Part shown: positions 49,125 through 59,376 of the stretch, piece by piece
Position numbering within the stretch: position 1 is the stretch's first letter
Layout of the letters: each line of letters starts with the position of its first letter
Source of the DNA: Streptomyces sp. NBC_01235
GTDB taxonomy: Bacteria > Actinomycetota > Actinomycetes > Streptomycetales > Streptomycetaceae
Length of the DNA: 64,000 nucleotides
Reading direction: 5' to 3'
Assembly (NCBI RefSeq): GCF_035989285.1
Contig: NZ_CP108513.1
Span: 9,362,001-9,426,000, forward strand
Notes under the pieces: generated by a model
The model's database searches: none
Told to the model about the DNA's origin: nothing
Seen by the model: the letters and a program-made list of their open reading frames with translations, nothing else
Made by a program: the position numbers and the translations under genes

Positions 49125-49292
49125 CTACCTGCGCCGGGTGGCCATCAGCCCGATCAGACCGGCGAAGACGCAGAGCGCCCCCAGCAGACTCAGCACGGGG
49201 ACCCCCGCGATCAGGCCGATACCGACCCCCACCCCGCCGATCCCCGCCAGCACCCGCCACGTTCTCTCGTTGCCGTTGCCCGCCCCCGCCAT
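49125..49292 (-). CDS. Small membrane protein (55 aa)
   Basis: Reading the minus strand from ATG at 49292 (GGGGAG 7 bases upstream) gives 55 residues with two hydrophobic helices (LAGIGGVGVGIGLIAGVPVL and LGALCVFAGLIGLM), and a basic end TRRR. Composition and ribosome binding site support a real gene. Function unknown; convergent with the kinase gene. Confidence 0.6.
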   Translation of the reverse strand: MAGAGNGNERTWRVLAGIGGVGVGIGLIAGVPVLSLLGALCVFAGLIGLMATRRR

Positions 49293-49356
49293 GACTGGCT
49301 CCCCTCGGTCTCCACGCTTCCTTCACAGGGTGATACCCGGCGGGCGCTCCGCGAAC

Positions 49357-50850
49357 TCAGCCCTCGTGCAGGGAGTTTGTCGCCGCGATCTTCTTCCACG
49401 ACTTCGGCTGCACGGGCACGGCCGACGACTTCGCGATCGACGCGGTCCGCGCCACGGGCGCCGCCGGCTTCGTCGGCTGGAACAGCCAGGTGTCGAACAG
49501 CGCGCCCAACTGCTTGCCGGAGACCTGCTCGGCGTACTGCCGGAAGTCGGCGATGGCCGCGTTGCCGTACGCGTGCGTCTGCGGCCACCCCTTCAGGATC
49601 GTGAAGAACGCCTCGTCGCCGACCTCGTTCCGCAGCGCCTGCACCGCCAGCGCGCCCCGGTCGTAGACGGCGAGGTCGAACTGGTTCGCCGCGCCCGGGT
49701 CGCCGGGCTTCACCGTCCAGAACGTGTCGTCGGCCGGGTGCGAGGCGTACACGTAGTCCGCGAGCTCCTGCGTCGTGCCCTCGCCCTCGTGCTCGGACCA
49801 CAGCCACTGCGCGTACCGGGCGAAACCCTCGTTGAGCCAGATGTCCTTCCAGCCCTTGAGGGACACCGAGTCCCCGTACCACTGGTGCGCCAACTCGTGC
49901 ACCACCACGGAGGTGTTGGAGCCGTTCGCGAACTGCTTCGGGCTGTAGTACACGCGGCTCTGCGTCTCCAGCGCGTACGAGGTGGTGGTGTTGGGGACGT
50001 ACCCGCCGGCCGTGCTGAACGGGTACGGCCCGAAGTAGCCGCTCAGCCAGTCGACGATCTCACCGGTGCGCTCCACGCTCGCCCGCGCCGCCCCGTCGTT
50101 GTCGCCGAGGTCCTCGCTGTAGGCGTTGATCACCGGCACGCCGCCCTCGGACGTGCTCGTCGTGACGTCGAACTTCCCCAGCGCCAGCGTGGCCAGATAG
50201 GTAGCCTGCGGTTTGTTCTGGCGCCAGTTGTAGCGGGTCCAGCCCAGGCGTGAAGTCGTCGACTGGAGCGTGCCGTTGGAGATGGCCTGGGTGCCGTCCG
50301 GCACGGCCACGGACACGTCGTAGGTCGCCTTGTCGAGCGGGTGGTCGTTGCTCGGGAACCACCACCAGGCCGCCTCGGGCTCGTCCGCCGCGACCGCGCC
50401 GTCCGGTGTGCGGTGCCAGGTGGAGAAGCCGTACGCGCTCTTCGTCGACGGCACCCCGCTGTAGCGGACGACGACCGTGACGGACGTTCCCTTCGCCAGC
50501 GGGGTCTTCGGGGTGACCACCAGCTCGTGCTCGCCGGAGGCGGTGAAGGCGGCCGCGGTGCCGTTGACCCGTACCTCGCTGACGTCCAGCAGGAAGTCCA
50601 GGTCGAAGCTCGACAGGTCCTGGGTGGTCTTCGCGAGGATCGTCGCCGTCCCCGCCAACTCGTCCGTGGCCGGCTGGTACGTCAGCCGCAGGTCGTAGTG
50701 GGAGACGTCGTATCCGCCGTTGCCGTACGCCGGGTAGTAGGGGTCGCCGATGCCCGACGCGCCGGGGGAGTAGCCCGCGGCGGAAGCCGGGATCGCCAGC
50801 AACACGGACGCGGCAGCGAGTGCGCCCGGCGCGATGAGTCTGCGGTGCAC
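49357..50850 (-). CDS. Secreted M1-family zinc metallopeptidase (497 aa)
   Basis: A signal peptide (PGALAAASVLLAIPASAAG) is followed by an M1 aminopeptidase fold: beta-rich N-terminal domain, then zinc site HELAHQWYGD (about residue 318) with the third ligand Glu in NEGFARY (about 340). The usual exopeptidase GAMEN motif is replaced here by a less typical sequence (YALETQSRVYY), as in several actinobacterial secreted members. The GTG start at 50850 has GGAG upstream. It is divergent from another secreted peptidase. Confidence 0.9.
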   Translation of the reverse strand: MHRRLIAPGALAAASVLLAIPASAAGYSPGASGIGDPYYPAYGNGGYDVSHYDLRLTYQPATDELAGTATILAKTTQDLSSFDLDFLLDVSEVRVNGTAAAFTASGEHELVVTPKTPLAKGTSVTVVVRYSGVPSTKSAYGFSTWHRTPDGAVAADEPEAAWWWFPSNDHPLDKATYDVSVAVPDGTQAISNGTLQSTTSRLGWTRYNWRQNKPQATYLATLALGKFDVTTSTSEGGVPVINAYSEDLGDNDGAARASVERTGEIVDWLSGYFGPYPFSTAGGYVPNTTTSYALETQSRVYYSPKQFANGSNTSVVVHELAHQWYGDSVSLKGWKDIWLNEGFARYAQWLWSEHEGEGTTQELADYVYASHPADDTFWTVKPGDPGAANQFDLAVYDRGALAVQALRNEVGDEAFFTILKGWPQTHAYGNAAIADFRQYAEQVSGKQLGALFDTWLFQPTKPAAPVARTASIAKSSAVPVQPKSWKKIAATNSLHEG

Positions 50851-51065
50851 GAAAGCTCCAAATCGTGGGGGTACAAAGGCTGTTCGGAGCCTATTGAGTC
50901 TCTGTGCCCAGCAGGTGTCCACCGTCACCCCTGTCACACGATCGCCATTCGGCCGCCATGGGCGAACCGCCTCCGCAGGCGGGTTTCGGCCACCGGCGGC
51001 CCATCGTCTGCGGCTCCCCATCTGCCCTCTTCTGCACGGGAGTTGACCGGGGTACCGTCCCGCGC

Positions 51066-53012
51066 ATGTCGACACGCATGCGCTTCACGATCTGGAGACC
51101 GCTCGCGACCGCCGCCATCACCCTCCTGGTGGCCGCCTTCCTCACCCCGACGGCCGCCCACAGCGCCCCGCGCGAGAGCGGGCCGGTCTACTCCTACGAC
51201 AACGCCATCCGCGAAGCCGTCTGGGTCGACACCGGACTCGACGGCGACGGAGACGGGCGGACGGACCGCGTCGCCGTCGACATCGTCCGCCCCCGCGAAC
51301 CCGCCGCACAGGGCCGCAAGGTGCCCGTCATCATGGACGCCAGCCCCTACTACTCCTGCTGCGGACGCGGCAACGAGAGCCAGCTCAAGACGTACGACGC
51401 CGCCGGGAACGTCGTCCAGATGCCGCTGTTCTACGACAACTACTTCGTGCCGCGCGGCTACGCCTTCGTCGGCGTCGACCTGGCCGGCACCAACCGCTCC
51501 GACGGCTGCGTGGACGTCGGTGGGCGCTCCGACATCCAGTCCGCGAAGGCCGTCGTCGACTGGCTGAACGGCCGCGCCAAGGCCTACACCACCCGCACCG
51601 GCACCGCGACCGCCCAGGCGGGCTGGACCAACGGCAGAACCGGCATGATCGGCAAGAGCTGGGACGGCACCATCGCCAACGGCGTCGCCGCCACCGGCGT
51701 GAAGGGCCTGAAGACCATCGTCCCGATCAGCGCCATCTCCTCCTGGTACGACTACTACTTCGCCCAGGGCGCCCCCCTCTACGACTCCGGCCCCGACTGG
51801 CTCTCCGACTACGTCGACAGCCCCGACGCCCGCGCCAGGTGCGCCGCCGTCCAGCAGAAGATCGTCGACGGGGCTCCGCGCACCGGCGACCGGACGTCGT
51901 TGTGGACCGAACGCGACTACGTCAAGGACGCGGGCAGGGTGAAGGCCAGCGTCTTCCTGATCCACGGCATGCAGGACCTCAACGTCCGCACGAAGCACTT
52001 CGGCCAGTGGTGGGACGCCCTCGCGAAGAACGGCGTCGAGCGCAAGATCTGGCTCTCCCAGACCGGCCACGTCGACCCCTTCGACTTCCGCCGCACCGCC
52101 TGGGTGGACACCCTGCACCGCTGGTTCGACCACGAACTCCTCGGCTACGACAACGGCATCGACCGTGAGCCCATGGCCGACATCGAGCGCCACCCCGACC
52201 AGTGGGTCACCTCCGGCGTCTGGCCCCCGCACGGCACCCGGACCACGACCCTGCGCCCCTCGACCGGCGAGCGGCCCGGCGTGGGCACGCTCGGCCTGCG
52301 CAAGGGCACCGGCACCGCGGCCTTCACCGACAACCCGCAGCTGAGCGAGACCGACTGGGCCGCGCAGATCGACGCCTCGACCCCCGACAAGGCCGGCTTC
52401 ACCACCGGTCCCCTCACCCGCGACCTGCGCCTGTCCGGCTCCTCGAAGGTCACCGTCACCGCCACGCCCACGACCGCGACCGCCCACCTCACGGCCGTCC
52501 TCGTCGACCTCGGCCCCGACATCATCCGTGACTACGCGGCGAGCGGCGAGGGGATCAGCACCCTCACCGACCGCACCTGCTGGGGCGCGAGCACGGCCGG
52601 CGACAGTGCCTGCTTCAAGGGGACCAGGGCGAAGACGGCCGACGTCGACTACACGGTCGTCAGCCGCGGCTGGGCCGACCTCGGCACCTATGCGAACCCC
52701 GGCAAGGGCGTCCCGCTCACCCCGGGCAAGGCCTACACCCTCACCCTCGACCTGGCCGCCACCGACCATGTGGTCCCGGCCGGTCACCGTCTGGCGCTGA
52801 TCGTCGCGGGCACCGACAAGGACCTCATCGACCCGCCCGCCGACACCCCGACCCTCACCCTGGACCTGTCCCGCACCTCTGCCCGGGTCCCGCTCGTCGG
52901 AGGAGCCGACGCCTTCGCCCGCGCCACGTCCGCGGCGGCGGCAGCGGCCACGCCCGACGCCGGGCCACTGGACGGCGTACGGACACCGCACGACACCTAC
53001 CGGATCCCCTAG
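51066..53012 (+). CDS. Secreted Xaa-Pro dipeptidyl-peptidase, S15/CocE family (648 aa)
   Basis: Signal peptide, then alpha/beta hydrolase with nucleophile Ser in GKSWDG (about residue 198), Asp in HGMQDLNV (about 302) and His in TGHVDPFD (about 334), and a C-terminal jelly-roll (about 430-620). It removes X-Pro dipeptides or cleaves acyl esters. The ATG at 51066 is preferred over 51078. It faces the M1 peptidase across 215 bp; both probably feed on extracellular peptides. Confidence 0.9.
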   Translation: MSTRMRFTIWRPLATAAITLLVAAFLTPTAAHSAPRESGPVYSYDNAIREAVWVDTGLDGDGDGRTDRVAVDIVRPREPAAQGRKVPVIMDASPYYSCCGRGNESQLKTYDAAGNVVQMPLFYDNYFVPRGYAFVGVDLAGTNRSDGCVDVGGRSDIQSAKAVVDWLNGRAKAYTTRTGTATAQAGWTNGRTGMIGKSWDGTIANGVAATGVKGLKTIVPISAISSWYDYYFAQGAPLYDSGPDWLSDYVDSPDARARCAAVQQKIVDGAPRTGDRTSLWTERDYVKDAGRVKASVFLIHGMQDLNVRTKHFGQWWDALAKNGVERKIWLSQTGHVDPFDFRRTAWVDTLHRWFDHELLGYDNGIDREPMADIERHPDQWVTSGVWPPHGTRTTTLRPSTGERPGVGTLGLRKGTGTAAFTDNPQLSETDWAAQIDASTPDKAGFTTGPLTRDLRLSGSSKVTVTATPTTATAHLTAVLVDLGPDIIRDYAASGEGISTLTDRTCWGASTAGDSACFKGTRAKTADVDYTVVSRGWADLGTYANPGKGVPLTPGKAYTLTLDLAATDHVVPAGHRLALIVAGTDKDLIDPPADTPTLTLDLSRTSARVPLVGGADAFARATSAAAAAATPDAGPLDGVRTPHDTYRIP

Positions 53013-53033
53013 TCCCCCAATACCGGAGACCGG

Positions 53034-53999
53034 TCAGCAGGAGGCGGCCGAGAGCACCAGCTCGGCCGCCTCCTCCGCGCATCCCCACGCCACGGTCACG
53101 CCCGCCCCGCCGTGCCCGTAGTGGTGCACCACGGCCCGCCCGTCCGGCAGCTCCGCCCGCTCCAGCCGTACCGCCTCCCGGGCCGGCCGCAGCCCCACCC
53201 GGTGCTCCAGGACCCTCGCCCCGGCGACCTCCGGCCGCAGGGCCGCACAGCGCCGGACGATCGCCTCGGCCACCTCCGGGTCCGGCTCCAGCGACCAGTC
53301 GTCGTCCTGCGCGGTGCCGCCCAGCAGCAGCCGCCCGGGCTGCGGGAAGAAGTAGGCCATCGCGCCGTCCGGAGAGGTGGAGCCGAGCCAGGTGTCGAGA
53401 CCGGGGTTCTCCACGACGACGAGCTGGCCCCGTACGGGTCGCACCGACGGGTCCGCGGCCAGCTCCCGGGCGCCCAGCCCCGTGCAGTTGACGACGATCG
53501 GCGCCTCGGCCTCCTCCAGGTCGGTCACCGTCCGTTCCTCGACCGTGCCGCCCGCCCGCAGCAGCCGCTCCCGCAGCCACGGCAGATACGTCGACATGTC
53601 GATCAGCGGCAGCCGCACGCGGATGCCGCCCCCGGCGCCGTACTCGCGCACCGTGGCCCGCCGCAGCCCGGTCAGCCGGCCCGCCGTCCAGCCCTCGACG
53701 TCCGCCAGGTCGGTCTCGCCCATCACCCCGTCGACCAGGCGCACCCCGGTCGCCTCGGGCCGCTCGGCGAGGTTCTCGTAGACCCCCAGTGAACGCAGTG
53801 CCCACGCCCGCGCCGACACCTTCGGCTTGATGTGGTACGGCCACCACAGCGCGCCGGCCACGGCCGAGGTGGTCCGCTCGACCGGATCGCGCGTCCAGAC
53901 CCGGACCCGCAGGCCCCGCTCGGCCAGGACGACGGCCGTCGTCAGCCCGATGACCCCGCCGCCGACCACGATCACATCGCTGCTCAACTGAGTGTCCAC
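53034..53999 (-). CDS. D-amino-acid oxidase, FAD-dependent (321 aa)
   Basis: DAO-family flavoenzyme. FAD motif VIVVGGGVIGLTTAVVLAERG is at residues 9-29, with AGALWWPY near 48, NCTGLGARELA, the motif VRGQLVVVENPG, and the C-terminal LRPAREAVRLE and HHYGHGGAGVTVAWG. It deaminates D-amino acids to 2-oxo acids with H2O2. The start is GTG at 53999; length is typical. Confidence 0.92.
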   Translation of the reverse strand: MDTQLSSDVIVVGGGVIGLTTAVVLAERGLRVRVWTRDPVERTTSAVAGALWWPYHIKPKVSARAWALRSLGVYENLAERPEATGVRLVDGVMGETDLADVEGWTAGRLTGLRRATVREYGAGGGIRVRLPLIDMSTYLPWLRERLLRAGGTVEERTVTDLEEAEAPIVVNCTGLGARELAADPSVRPVRGQLVVVENPGLDTWLGSTSPDGAMAYFFPQPGRLLLGGTAQDDDWSLEPDPEVAEAIVRRCAALRPEVAGARVLEHRVGLRPAREAVRLERAELPDGRAVVHHYGHGGAGVTVAWGCAEEAAELVLSAASC

Positions 54000-54117
54000 G
54001 CCCGGACGTTAGCCGACCACGCCGGCGATCAGCGAGATCACGGAGAAACCCTCGGCGGGATCGCGGGAAAGACGGGTGCGACCGCGTCCCCGGACGCCCA
54101 CTAGGATCTACGACCTG

Positions 54118-55758
54118 ATGACTGCCACCCTCGTCGCCAAGAACCTCGCCGCCGGACACGGCGACCGCTCCCTCTTCTCCGGGCTCGACCTCGTCGTCGC
54201 CCCCGGAGACGTGATCGGGCTGGTCGGTGCCAACGGTGCGGGCAAGTCCACCCTGCTGAGGCTGCTCGCCGGGCTCACCGCGCCCGAGCAGGGCGAGCTC
54301 AGGCTCTCCCCGCCGACCGCGACCGTCGGCCATCTGCCGCAGGAGCCGGAGCGCCGCCCCGGTGAGAGCGTGCGGGACTTCCTCGCCCGCCGCACCGGCG
54401 TCGCCGAGGCGCAGCGCACGATGGACGAGGCCACCCAGGCCCTGGTCGACGGGGCGCCCGGCGCCGACGACGCCTACGCCACGAGCCTGGAGCGCTGGCT
54501 CGACCTCGGCGGCGCCGACCTCGACGAGCGCGCCGAGGAGGTCACCGACTCGCTGGGGCTCGGCGTCGGTCTCGACCAGCTGATGACGTCCCTCTCCGGC
54601 GGGCAGGCCGCCCGCGCGGGGCTCGCCTCCCTCCTCCTCTCGCGCTACGACGTCTTCCTCCTCGACGAGCCGACGAACGACCTCGACCTCGACGGCCTGG
54701 AGCGCCTCGAACGCTTCGTGACCGGCCTGCGCGCCGGCACCGTCGTCGTCAGCCACGACCGCGAGTTCCTCACCCGCACGGTCACCAAGGTCCTCGAACT
54801 CGACCTCGCCCAGCAGCAGATCAACCTCTACGGCGGCGGCTACGACGCCTACCTGGAGGAGCGGGACGTGGCCCGTCGGCACGCCCGCGAGGACTACGAG
54901 GAGTACGCCGACAAGAAGTCGGCGCTCCACGACCGCGCCCAGACCCAGCGCTCCTGGATGGACAAGGGCGTGAAGAACGCCCGGCGCAAGGCGGGCAACG
55001 ACAATGACAAGATCGGCCGTAAGTTCCGCAGCGAGGCCAGCGAGAAGCAGGCCGCGAAGGCCCGGCAGACCCAGCGCATGATCGAACGCCTCGACGTCGT
55101 CGACGAGCCGCGCAAGGAGTGGGAGCTGCGCATGGAGATCGCGGCCGCACCGCGCTCCGGCGCGGTGGTCGCCACCCTGCGCGAGGCCGAGGTGCGGCGC
55201 GGCGGCTTCCGCCTCGGGCCGGTGTCCCTGCAGATCGACTGGGCCGACCGGGTCGCGGTGACCGGTGCGAACGGCGCCGGCAAGTCGACCCTGCTCGGCG
55301 CGCTCCTCGGCCGGGTCCCGCTGGATGCCGGACAGGCCGGCCTGGGCTCAGGCGTCCTGGTCGGCGAGGTCGACCAGGCACGGCAGCTGTTCCACGGCTC
55401 CGAGCCGCTGCTCGACACGTTCCGCGCCGCCGTCCCGGACACCGAACCGGTCGAGGTGCGCACCCTACTGGCCAAGTTCGGCCTGAAGTCGGACCACGTC
55501 ATGCGGGCGGCGGGCACCCTGTCACCCGGGGAACGCACCCGCGCCGCCCTCGCGCTGCTCCAGGGTCGGGGCGTCAACCTCCTCGTCCTCGACGAGCCGA
55601 CGAACCATCTCGACCTCCCGGCCATCGAGCAACTGGAGTCGGCCCTCGACGCCTACGAGGGCACGCTGCTCCTGGTCACCCACGACCGGCGCATGTTGGA
55701 CGCCGTCCATGTGACGCGTCGGCTGGAGGTGGCGGACGGCAAGGTGACGGAGCGGTAG
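54118..55758 (+). CDS. ABC-F family ATPase, second copy (546 aa)
   Basis: Tandem ABC domains: Walker A GANGAGKST twice, signature LSGGQ in the first and LSPGE in the second, Walker B LLDEPTNDLD and LVLDEPTNHLD. The linker (about residues 245-345) is long and basic. It differs clearly from the 34984-36606 ABC-F protein. A TAGGAT box (54102-54107) lies only 10 nt before the ATG, so the mRNA has little or no leader. Confidence 0.87.
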   Translation: MTATLVAKNLAAGHGDRSLFSGLDLVVAPGDVIGLVGANGAGKSTLLRLLAGLTAPEQGELRLSPPTATVGHLPQEPERRPGESVRDFLARRTGVAEAQRTMDEATQALVDGAPGADDAYATSLERWLDLGGADLDERAEEVTDSLGLGVGLDQLMTSLSGGQAARAGLASLLLSRYDVFLLDEPTNDLDLDGLERLERFVTGLRAGTVVVSHDREFLTRTVTKVLELDLAQQQINLYGGGYDAYLEERDVARRHAREDYEEYADKKSALHDRAQTQRSWMDKGVKNARRKAGNDNDKIGRKFRSEASEKQAAKARQTQRMIERLDVVDEPRKEWELRMEIAAAPRSGAVVATLREAEVRRGGFRLGPVSLQIDWADRVAVTGANGAGKSTLLGALLGRVPLDAGQAGLGSGVLVGEVDQARQLFHGSEPLLDTFRAAVPDTEPVEVRTLLAKFGLKSDHVMRAAGTLSPGERTRAALALLQGRGVNLLVLDEPTNHLDLPAIEQLESALDAYEGTLLLVTHDRRMLDAVHVTRRLEVADGKVTER

Positions 55759-55761
55759 CCG

Positions 55762-56349
55762 CTACGCGAGCCCGCCCGCGTCCCGGGCGGCCCGCTCGAC
55801 ACGCCCCCGGTGCGCCGCCCACCACTGCGCGTCGCCCTCCGCCGTGTTGGCTCCGCCCGGCCGCTGGCCCGTCGCCCCGTCGATCAGCTCCCGCACGATG
55901 TCGGCGTGCCCGGCGTGCCGCTGGGTCTCGGCGATCATGTGGGCGAGGCAGTGGTGGAGCGTGAGCTCGCTGCCCCGGTCCCCGGGGATCCGGCCGACCG
56001 CGTCGAGCGGCAGTGCCGCGATCGTCTCGTCGGCGTGTGCGCAGGCCCGCCGGTACAGTCCGACGATCTCCTCCCGCGTCTCGTCGGCCCGTGCCCACAG
56101 ATCCGCGTTGGGCTCGGCGTCCCCCGCGATCCACAGCGGTGTCGCGGCGAAGGGCCGCCCGAAGGTCGCCCCGAAGTAGAACGCCTCGGCGCCCGCCAGA
56201 TGCTTGACCAGCCCCAGCAGGTTCGTGCCGGTCGGCGTCATGGGCCGCCGCACGTCGTAGTCCGACACCCCCTCCAGTTTCCACACCAGCACGTCACGGG
56301 CGTCCTGGAGGTAGGTCTGGAGGTCGGTCCTGGGATCGCGTCCGGTCAT
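55762..56349 (-). CDS. DinB/DUF664-family protein (195 aa)
   Basis: Four-helix DinB-like protein with a likely metal triad: His in LLGLVKHLAGAE, and His residues in LTLHHCLAHMIAETQRHAGHAD. Members are putative thiol-dependent S-transferases or metal-binding enzymes. The stop lies 3 nt from that of the convergent ABC-F gene. Confidence 0.85.
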   Translation of the reverse strand: MTGRDPRTDLQTYLQDARDVLVWKLEGVSDYDVRRPMTPTGTNLLGLVKHLAGAEAFYFGATFGRPFAATPLWIAGDAEPNADLWARADETREEIVGLYRRACAHADETIAALPLDAVGRIPGDRGSELTLHHCLAHMIAETQRHAGHADIVRELIDGATGQRPGGANTAEGDAQWWAAHRGRVERAARDAGGLA

Positions 56350-56463
56350 GGGTTCAGTCTGCTGATCGCATGATCTTCGGCAACGGGTTTTCGGCCAGGA
56401 CCGAGACCGGGGCCGGGCCGCACGGCGAGACCCCGCTTCTGCCCTGCGCCGCTGCCGTCCGCG

Positions 56464-56493
56464 GGGCCCCGGCCTGAGACACGCCCGGGGCCC
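56464..56493. terminator. Hairpin terminator after tex
   Basis: GGGCCCCGG (56464-56472) is complementary to CCGGGGCCC (56485-56493), 15 bp downstream of the tex stop in its direction of transcription. Confidence 0.65.
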
Positions 56494-56507
56494 GACTCAC
56501 GCCGTTC

Positions 56508-58952
56508 TCAGCGCTTGCCCTTCTTCGGGTCGACCAGACCCGCTCGGCGCAGTGCGTCGGCCATCGCGCTGTTGGCCGGTGGGGGAGCCTGGCGGGAACC
56601 ACCGCTGCCGCTGCCGCCGCTGCCGCCGCTGCCGCCGCTGCCGCCGCTGCCGCCGCTGCCGCGCTGGCCGCCCTGCTGTCGCTGCTGGGGCGGACGCCCG
56701 CCGCCGCGCTGGGGGCGGCCCCCGCCGGAGGACTGGCCCTGGGCGCCCTGCGGGGCCGCCTCGTCGTCCAGCCGGAGCGTCAGCGAGATCCGCTTGCGCG
56801 GGATGTCGATGTCGAGGACCTTCACCTTGACGATGTCACCGGGCTTGACGACGTCCCGCGGGTCCTTGACGAACGTCTTCGACAGGGCCGAGACGTGCGC
56901 CAGGCCGTCCTGGTGGACGCCGATGTCGATGAACGCGCCGAAGGCCGCCACGTTCGTCACCACCCCCTCCAGGACCATCCCGGAGGACAGGTCGGAGATC
57001 TTCTCCACGCCCTCCTTGAAGGTGGCCGTCTTGAAGGCGGGCCGCGGGTCGCGCCCGGGCTTCTCCAGCTCCTTGAGGATGTCGCTGACGGTCGGCAGGC
57101 CGAACGTCTCGTCCACGAAGTCGGTCGGCCGCAGCGAGCGCAGGACACCCGTGTTGCCGATCAGGGAGGCCACCTCCTGGCCGGAGGTCTTCACCATGCG
57201 CCGGACCACCGGGTACGCCTCGGGGTGCACGCTGGAGGAGTCCAGCGGGTCGCTGCCGCCGCGGATGCGCAGGAAGCCCGCGCACTGCTCGTAGGCCTTC
57301 GGACCGAGCCGCGCCACCTTCTTCAGCTCGGAGCGGGACGTGAAGGGCCCGTTCGTGTCCCGGTGCGCCACGATGTTCTCGGCGAGGCCCGAGGAGATGC
57401 CGGACACGCGCGACAGGAGCGGCGCCGAGGCCGTGTTGACGTCCACGCCCACGCCGTTCACGCAGTCCTCCACCACCGTGTCCAGCGAACGCGACAGCTT
57501 CACCTCGGACAGGTCGTGCTGGTACTGGCCGACACCGATCGACTTGGGATCGATCTTCACGAGCTCGGCGAGCGGGTCCTGGAGCCGGCGCGCGATCGAC
57601 ACCGCGCCGCGCAGCGACACGTCCATGTCGGGCAGCTCCTGCGAGGCGAAGGCGGAGGCCGAGTACACGGAGGCGCCGGCCTCGGACACCATCACCTTGG
57701 TGAGCTTCAGCTCCGGGTGCTTGGTGATCAGCTCACCGGCGAGCTTGTCGGTCTCGCGGGACGCCGTGCCGTTGCCGATGGCGACCAGCTCGACCGCGTG
57801 CTCCTTCGCCAGGCGCGCGAGCTTGGCGATCGCCTCGTCCCACTTGTTCGCCGGGACGTGCGGGTAGATCACGTCGGTCGCCACGACCTTGCCGGTCGCG
57901 TCGACGACGGCGACCTTCACGCCCGTGCGGAAACCGGGGTCCAGGCCCAGCGTCGCGCGCGTGCCGGCCGGGGCGGCGAGCAGCAGGTCGCGCAGGTTGG
58001 CGGCGAAGACGTTGACCGCCTCGTCCTCCGCGGCCGTCCGCAGTCGCAGGCGCAGGTCGATGCCGAGGTGGACGAGGATACGGGTGCGCCACGCCCAGCG
58101 GACCGTGTCCGTCAGCCACTTGTCGGCCGGCCGGCCGCGGTCGGCGATGCCGAACCTCCCCGCCACGATCCCCTCGTACGACGAGGGACCGGGCACCTCG
58201 GAGGGCTCCTCCGGCTCCAGGACGAGGTCGAGCACCTCCTCCTTCTCGCCGCGCAGCATCGCCAGGATGCGGTGCGAGGGCAGCGCGGTGAACGGCTCGG
58301 CGAAGTCGAAGTAGTCGGCGAACTTCGCGCCCGCCTCCTCCTTGCCGTCGCGCACCTTGGCGGCGAGCCGCCCGCGCACCCACATGCGCTCGCGCAGCTC
58401 GCCGATCAGGTCGGCGTCCTCCGAGAACCGCTCGGTGAGGATCGCCCGCGCGCCGTCCAGCGCGGCCTGCGGATCGGCGACGCCCTTGTCCGCGTCGACG
58501 AACGCGGCGGCCGCCGCGAGCGGGTCGACGGTAGCGTCGCCGAGCAGAGCCTCGGCGAGCGGTTCGAGGCCCGCCTCACGTGCGATCTGCGCCTTGGTGC
58601 GCCGCTTGGGCTTGTACGGCAGGTAGATGTCCTCGAGGCGCGCCTTGGTCTCGGCCCCGCGGATCTGCGCCTCGAGCGCGTCGGTGAGCTTGCCCTGCTC
58701 GCGCACCGACTCCAGGATCGCCGTCCGCCGCTCCTCCAGCTCCCGCAGGTAGCGCAGCCGCTCCTCGAGCGTGCGCAGCTGCGCGTCGTCGAGCATCTCG
58801 GTCGCTTCCTTGCGGTAGCGGGCGATGAAGGGCACCGTCGAACCGCCGTCGAGCAGTTCGACCGCGGCCTTCACCTGCCGCTCCCGTACGCCGAGTTCCT
58901 CGGCGATCCTGCCTTCGATGGACCCTACTTCGATGGACCCGGGTGTCGTCAC
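56508..58952 (-). CDS. tex: Tex-family S1 RNA-binding transcription accessory protein (814 aa)
   Basis: Full Tex architecture: an N-terminal helical domain ([19 protein letters not shown]), a YqgF-like domain ([18 protein letters not shown]), helix-hairpin-helix motifs ([32 protein letters not shown]), and a C-terminal S1 domain ([25 protein letters not shown]). An unusual tail follows, with a Gly/Ser tract encoded by about six copies of a 9-nt unit (56601-56663). The GTG at 58952 begins the conserved part. Tex influences transcription and stress tolerance in other bacteria. Confidence 0.92.
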   Translation of the reverse strand: MTTPGSIEVGSIEGRIAEELGVRERQVKAAVELLDGGSTVPFIARYRKEATEMLDDAQLRTLEERLRYLRELEERRTAILESVREQGKLTDALEAQIRGAETKARLEDIYLPYKPKRRTKAQIAREAGLEPLAEALLGDATVDPLAAAAAFVDADKGVADPQAALDGARAILTERFSEDADLIGELRERMWVRGRLAAKVRDGKEEAGAKFADYFDFAEPFTALPSHRILAMLRGEKEEVLDLVLEPEEPSEVPGPSSYEGIVAGRFGIADRGRPADKWLTDTVRWAWRTRILVHLGIDLRLRLRTAAEDEAVNVFAANLRDLLLAAPAGTRATLGLDPGFRTGVKVAVVDATGKVVATDVIYPHVPANKWDEAIAKLARLAKEHAVELVAIGNGTASRETDKLAGELITKHPELKLTKVMVSEAGASVYSASAFASQELPDMDVSLRGAVSIARRLQDPLAELVKIDPKSIGVGQYQHDLSEVKLSRSLDTVVEDCVNGVGVDVNTASAPLLSRVSGISSGLAENIVAHRDTNGPFTSRSELKKVARLGPKAYEQCAGFLRIRGGSDPLDSSSVHPEAYPVVRRMVKTSGQEVASLIGNTGVLRSLRPTDFVDETFGLPTVSDILKELEKPGRDPRPAFKTATFKEGVEKISDLSSGMVLEGVVTNVAAFGAFIDIGVHQDGLAHVSALSKTFVKDPRDVVKPGDIVKVKVLDIDIPRKRISLTLRLDDEAAPQGAQGQSSGGGRPQRGGGRPPQQRQQGGQRGSGGSGGSGGSGGSGGSGSGGSRQAPPPANSAMADALRRAGLVDPKKGKR

Positions 58953-59042
58953 GATCCCGTACCGCCTTCTCCACTGAGGTTGCGCGGCAATTGTGGCAGG
59001 TGGCACCGACACCCGGGGATCAGGGCGCGCTCCCGGCGGGCC

Positions 59043-59174
59043 TCAGGCCCTGCGGCCGTGCGCGGAGCCGGAGGCTCCGCCGAACAGCCGGGCCAGGGCC
59101 CGGAACGGCAGGGTCACCACGGTGGCCACCGCCGAACCGATCTGCCGCAACACGTCCGCGATCGCACGGAACAC
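59043..59174 (-). CDS. Small basic hydrophobic protein (43 aa)
   Basis: A 43-residue protein (RAIADVLRQIGSAVATVVTL, then LPFRALARLFGG) that forms one amphipathic or membrane helix with a basic end. The GTG at 59174 has GGGGAC 6 bases upstream; a longer frame to 59363 is Arg/Gly/Ser-rich and unlikely. Function unknown. Confidence 0.55.
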   Translation of the reverse strand: MFRAIADVLRQIGSAVATVVTLPFRALARLFGGASGSAHGRRA

Positions 59175-59376
59175 GTACGTCCCCTTCCACTCGGTTCCCC
59201 TCGGGCTCGCCTCGGGCGTCCCTCGGGCTGTCCTGGACACCCCGGGTACCGTGCGCCCGGCCGTCCATGCGCGGGTCGCCCCCACCCGGCCGTCGGACGA
59301 GTCCCGCACGCGCGCGTGCGACCCGCGCACGCCGCTCATCCCGTGCGGCGAGGGGCCCCGCACGCCCGCAACCGGG

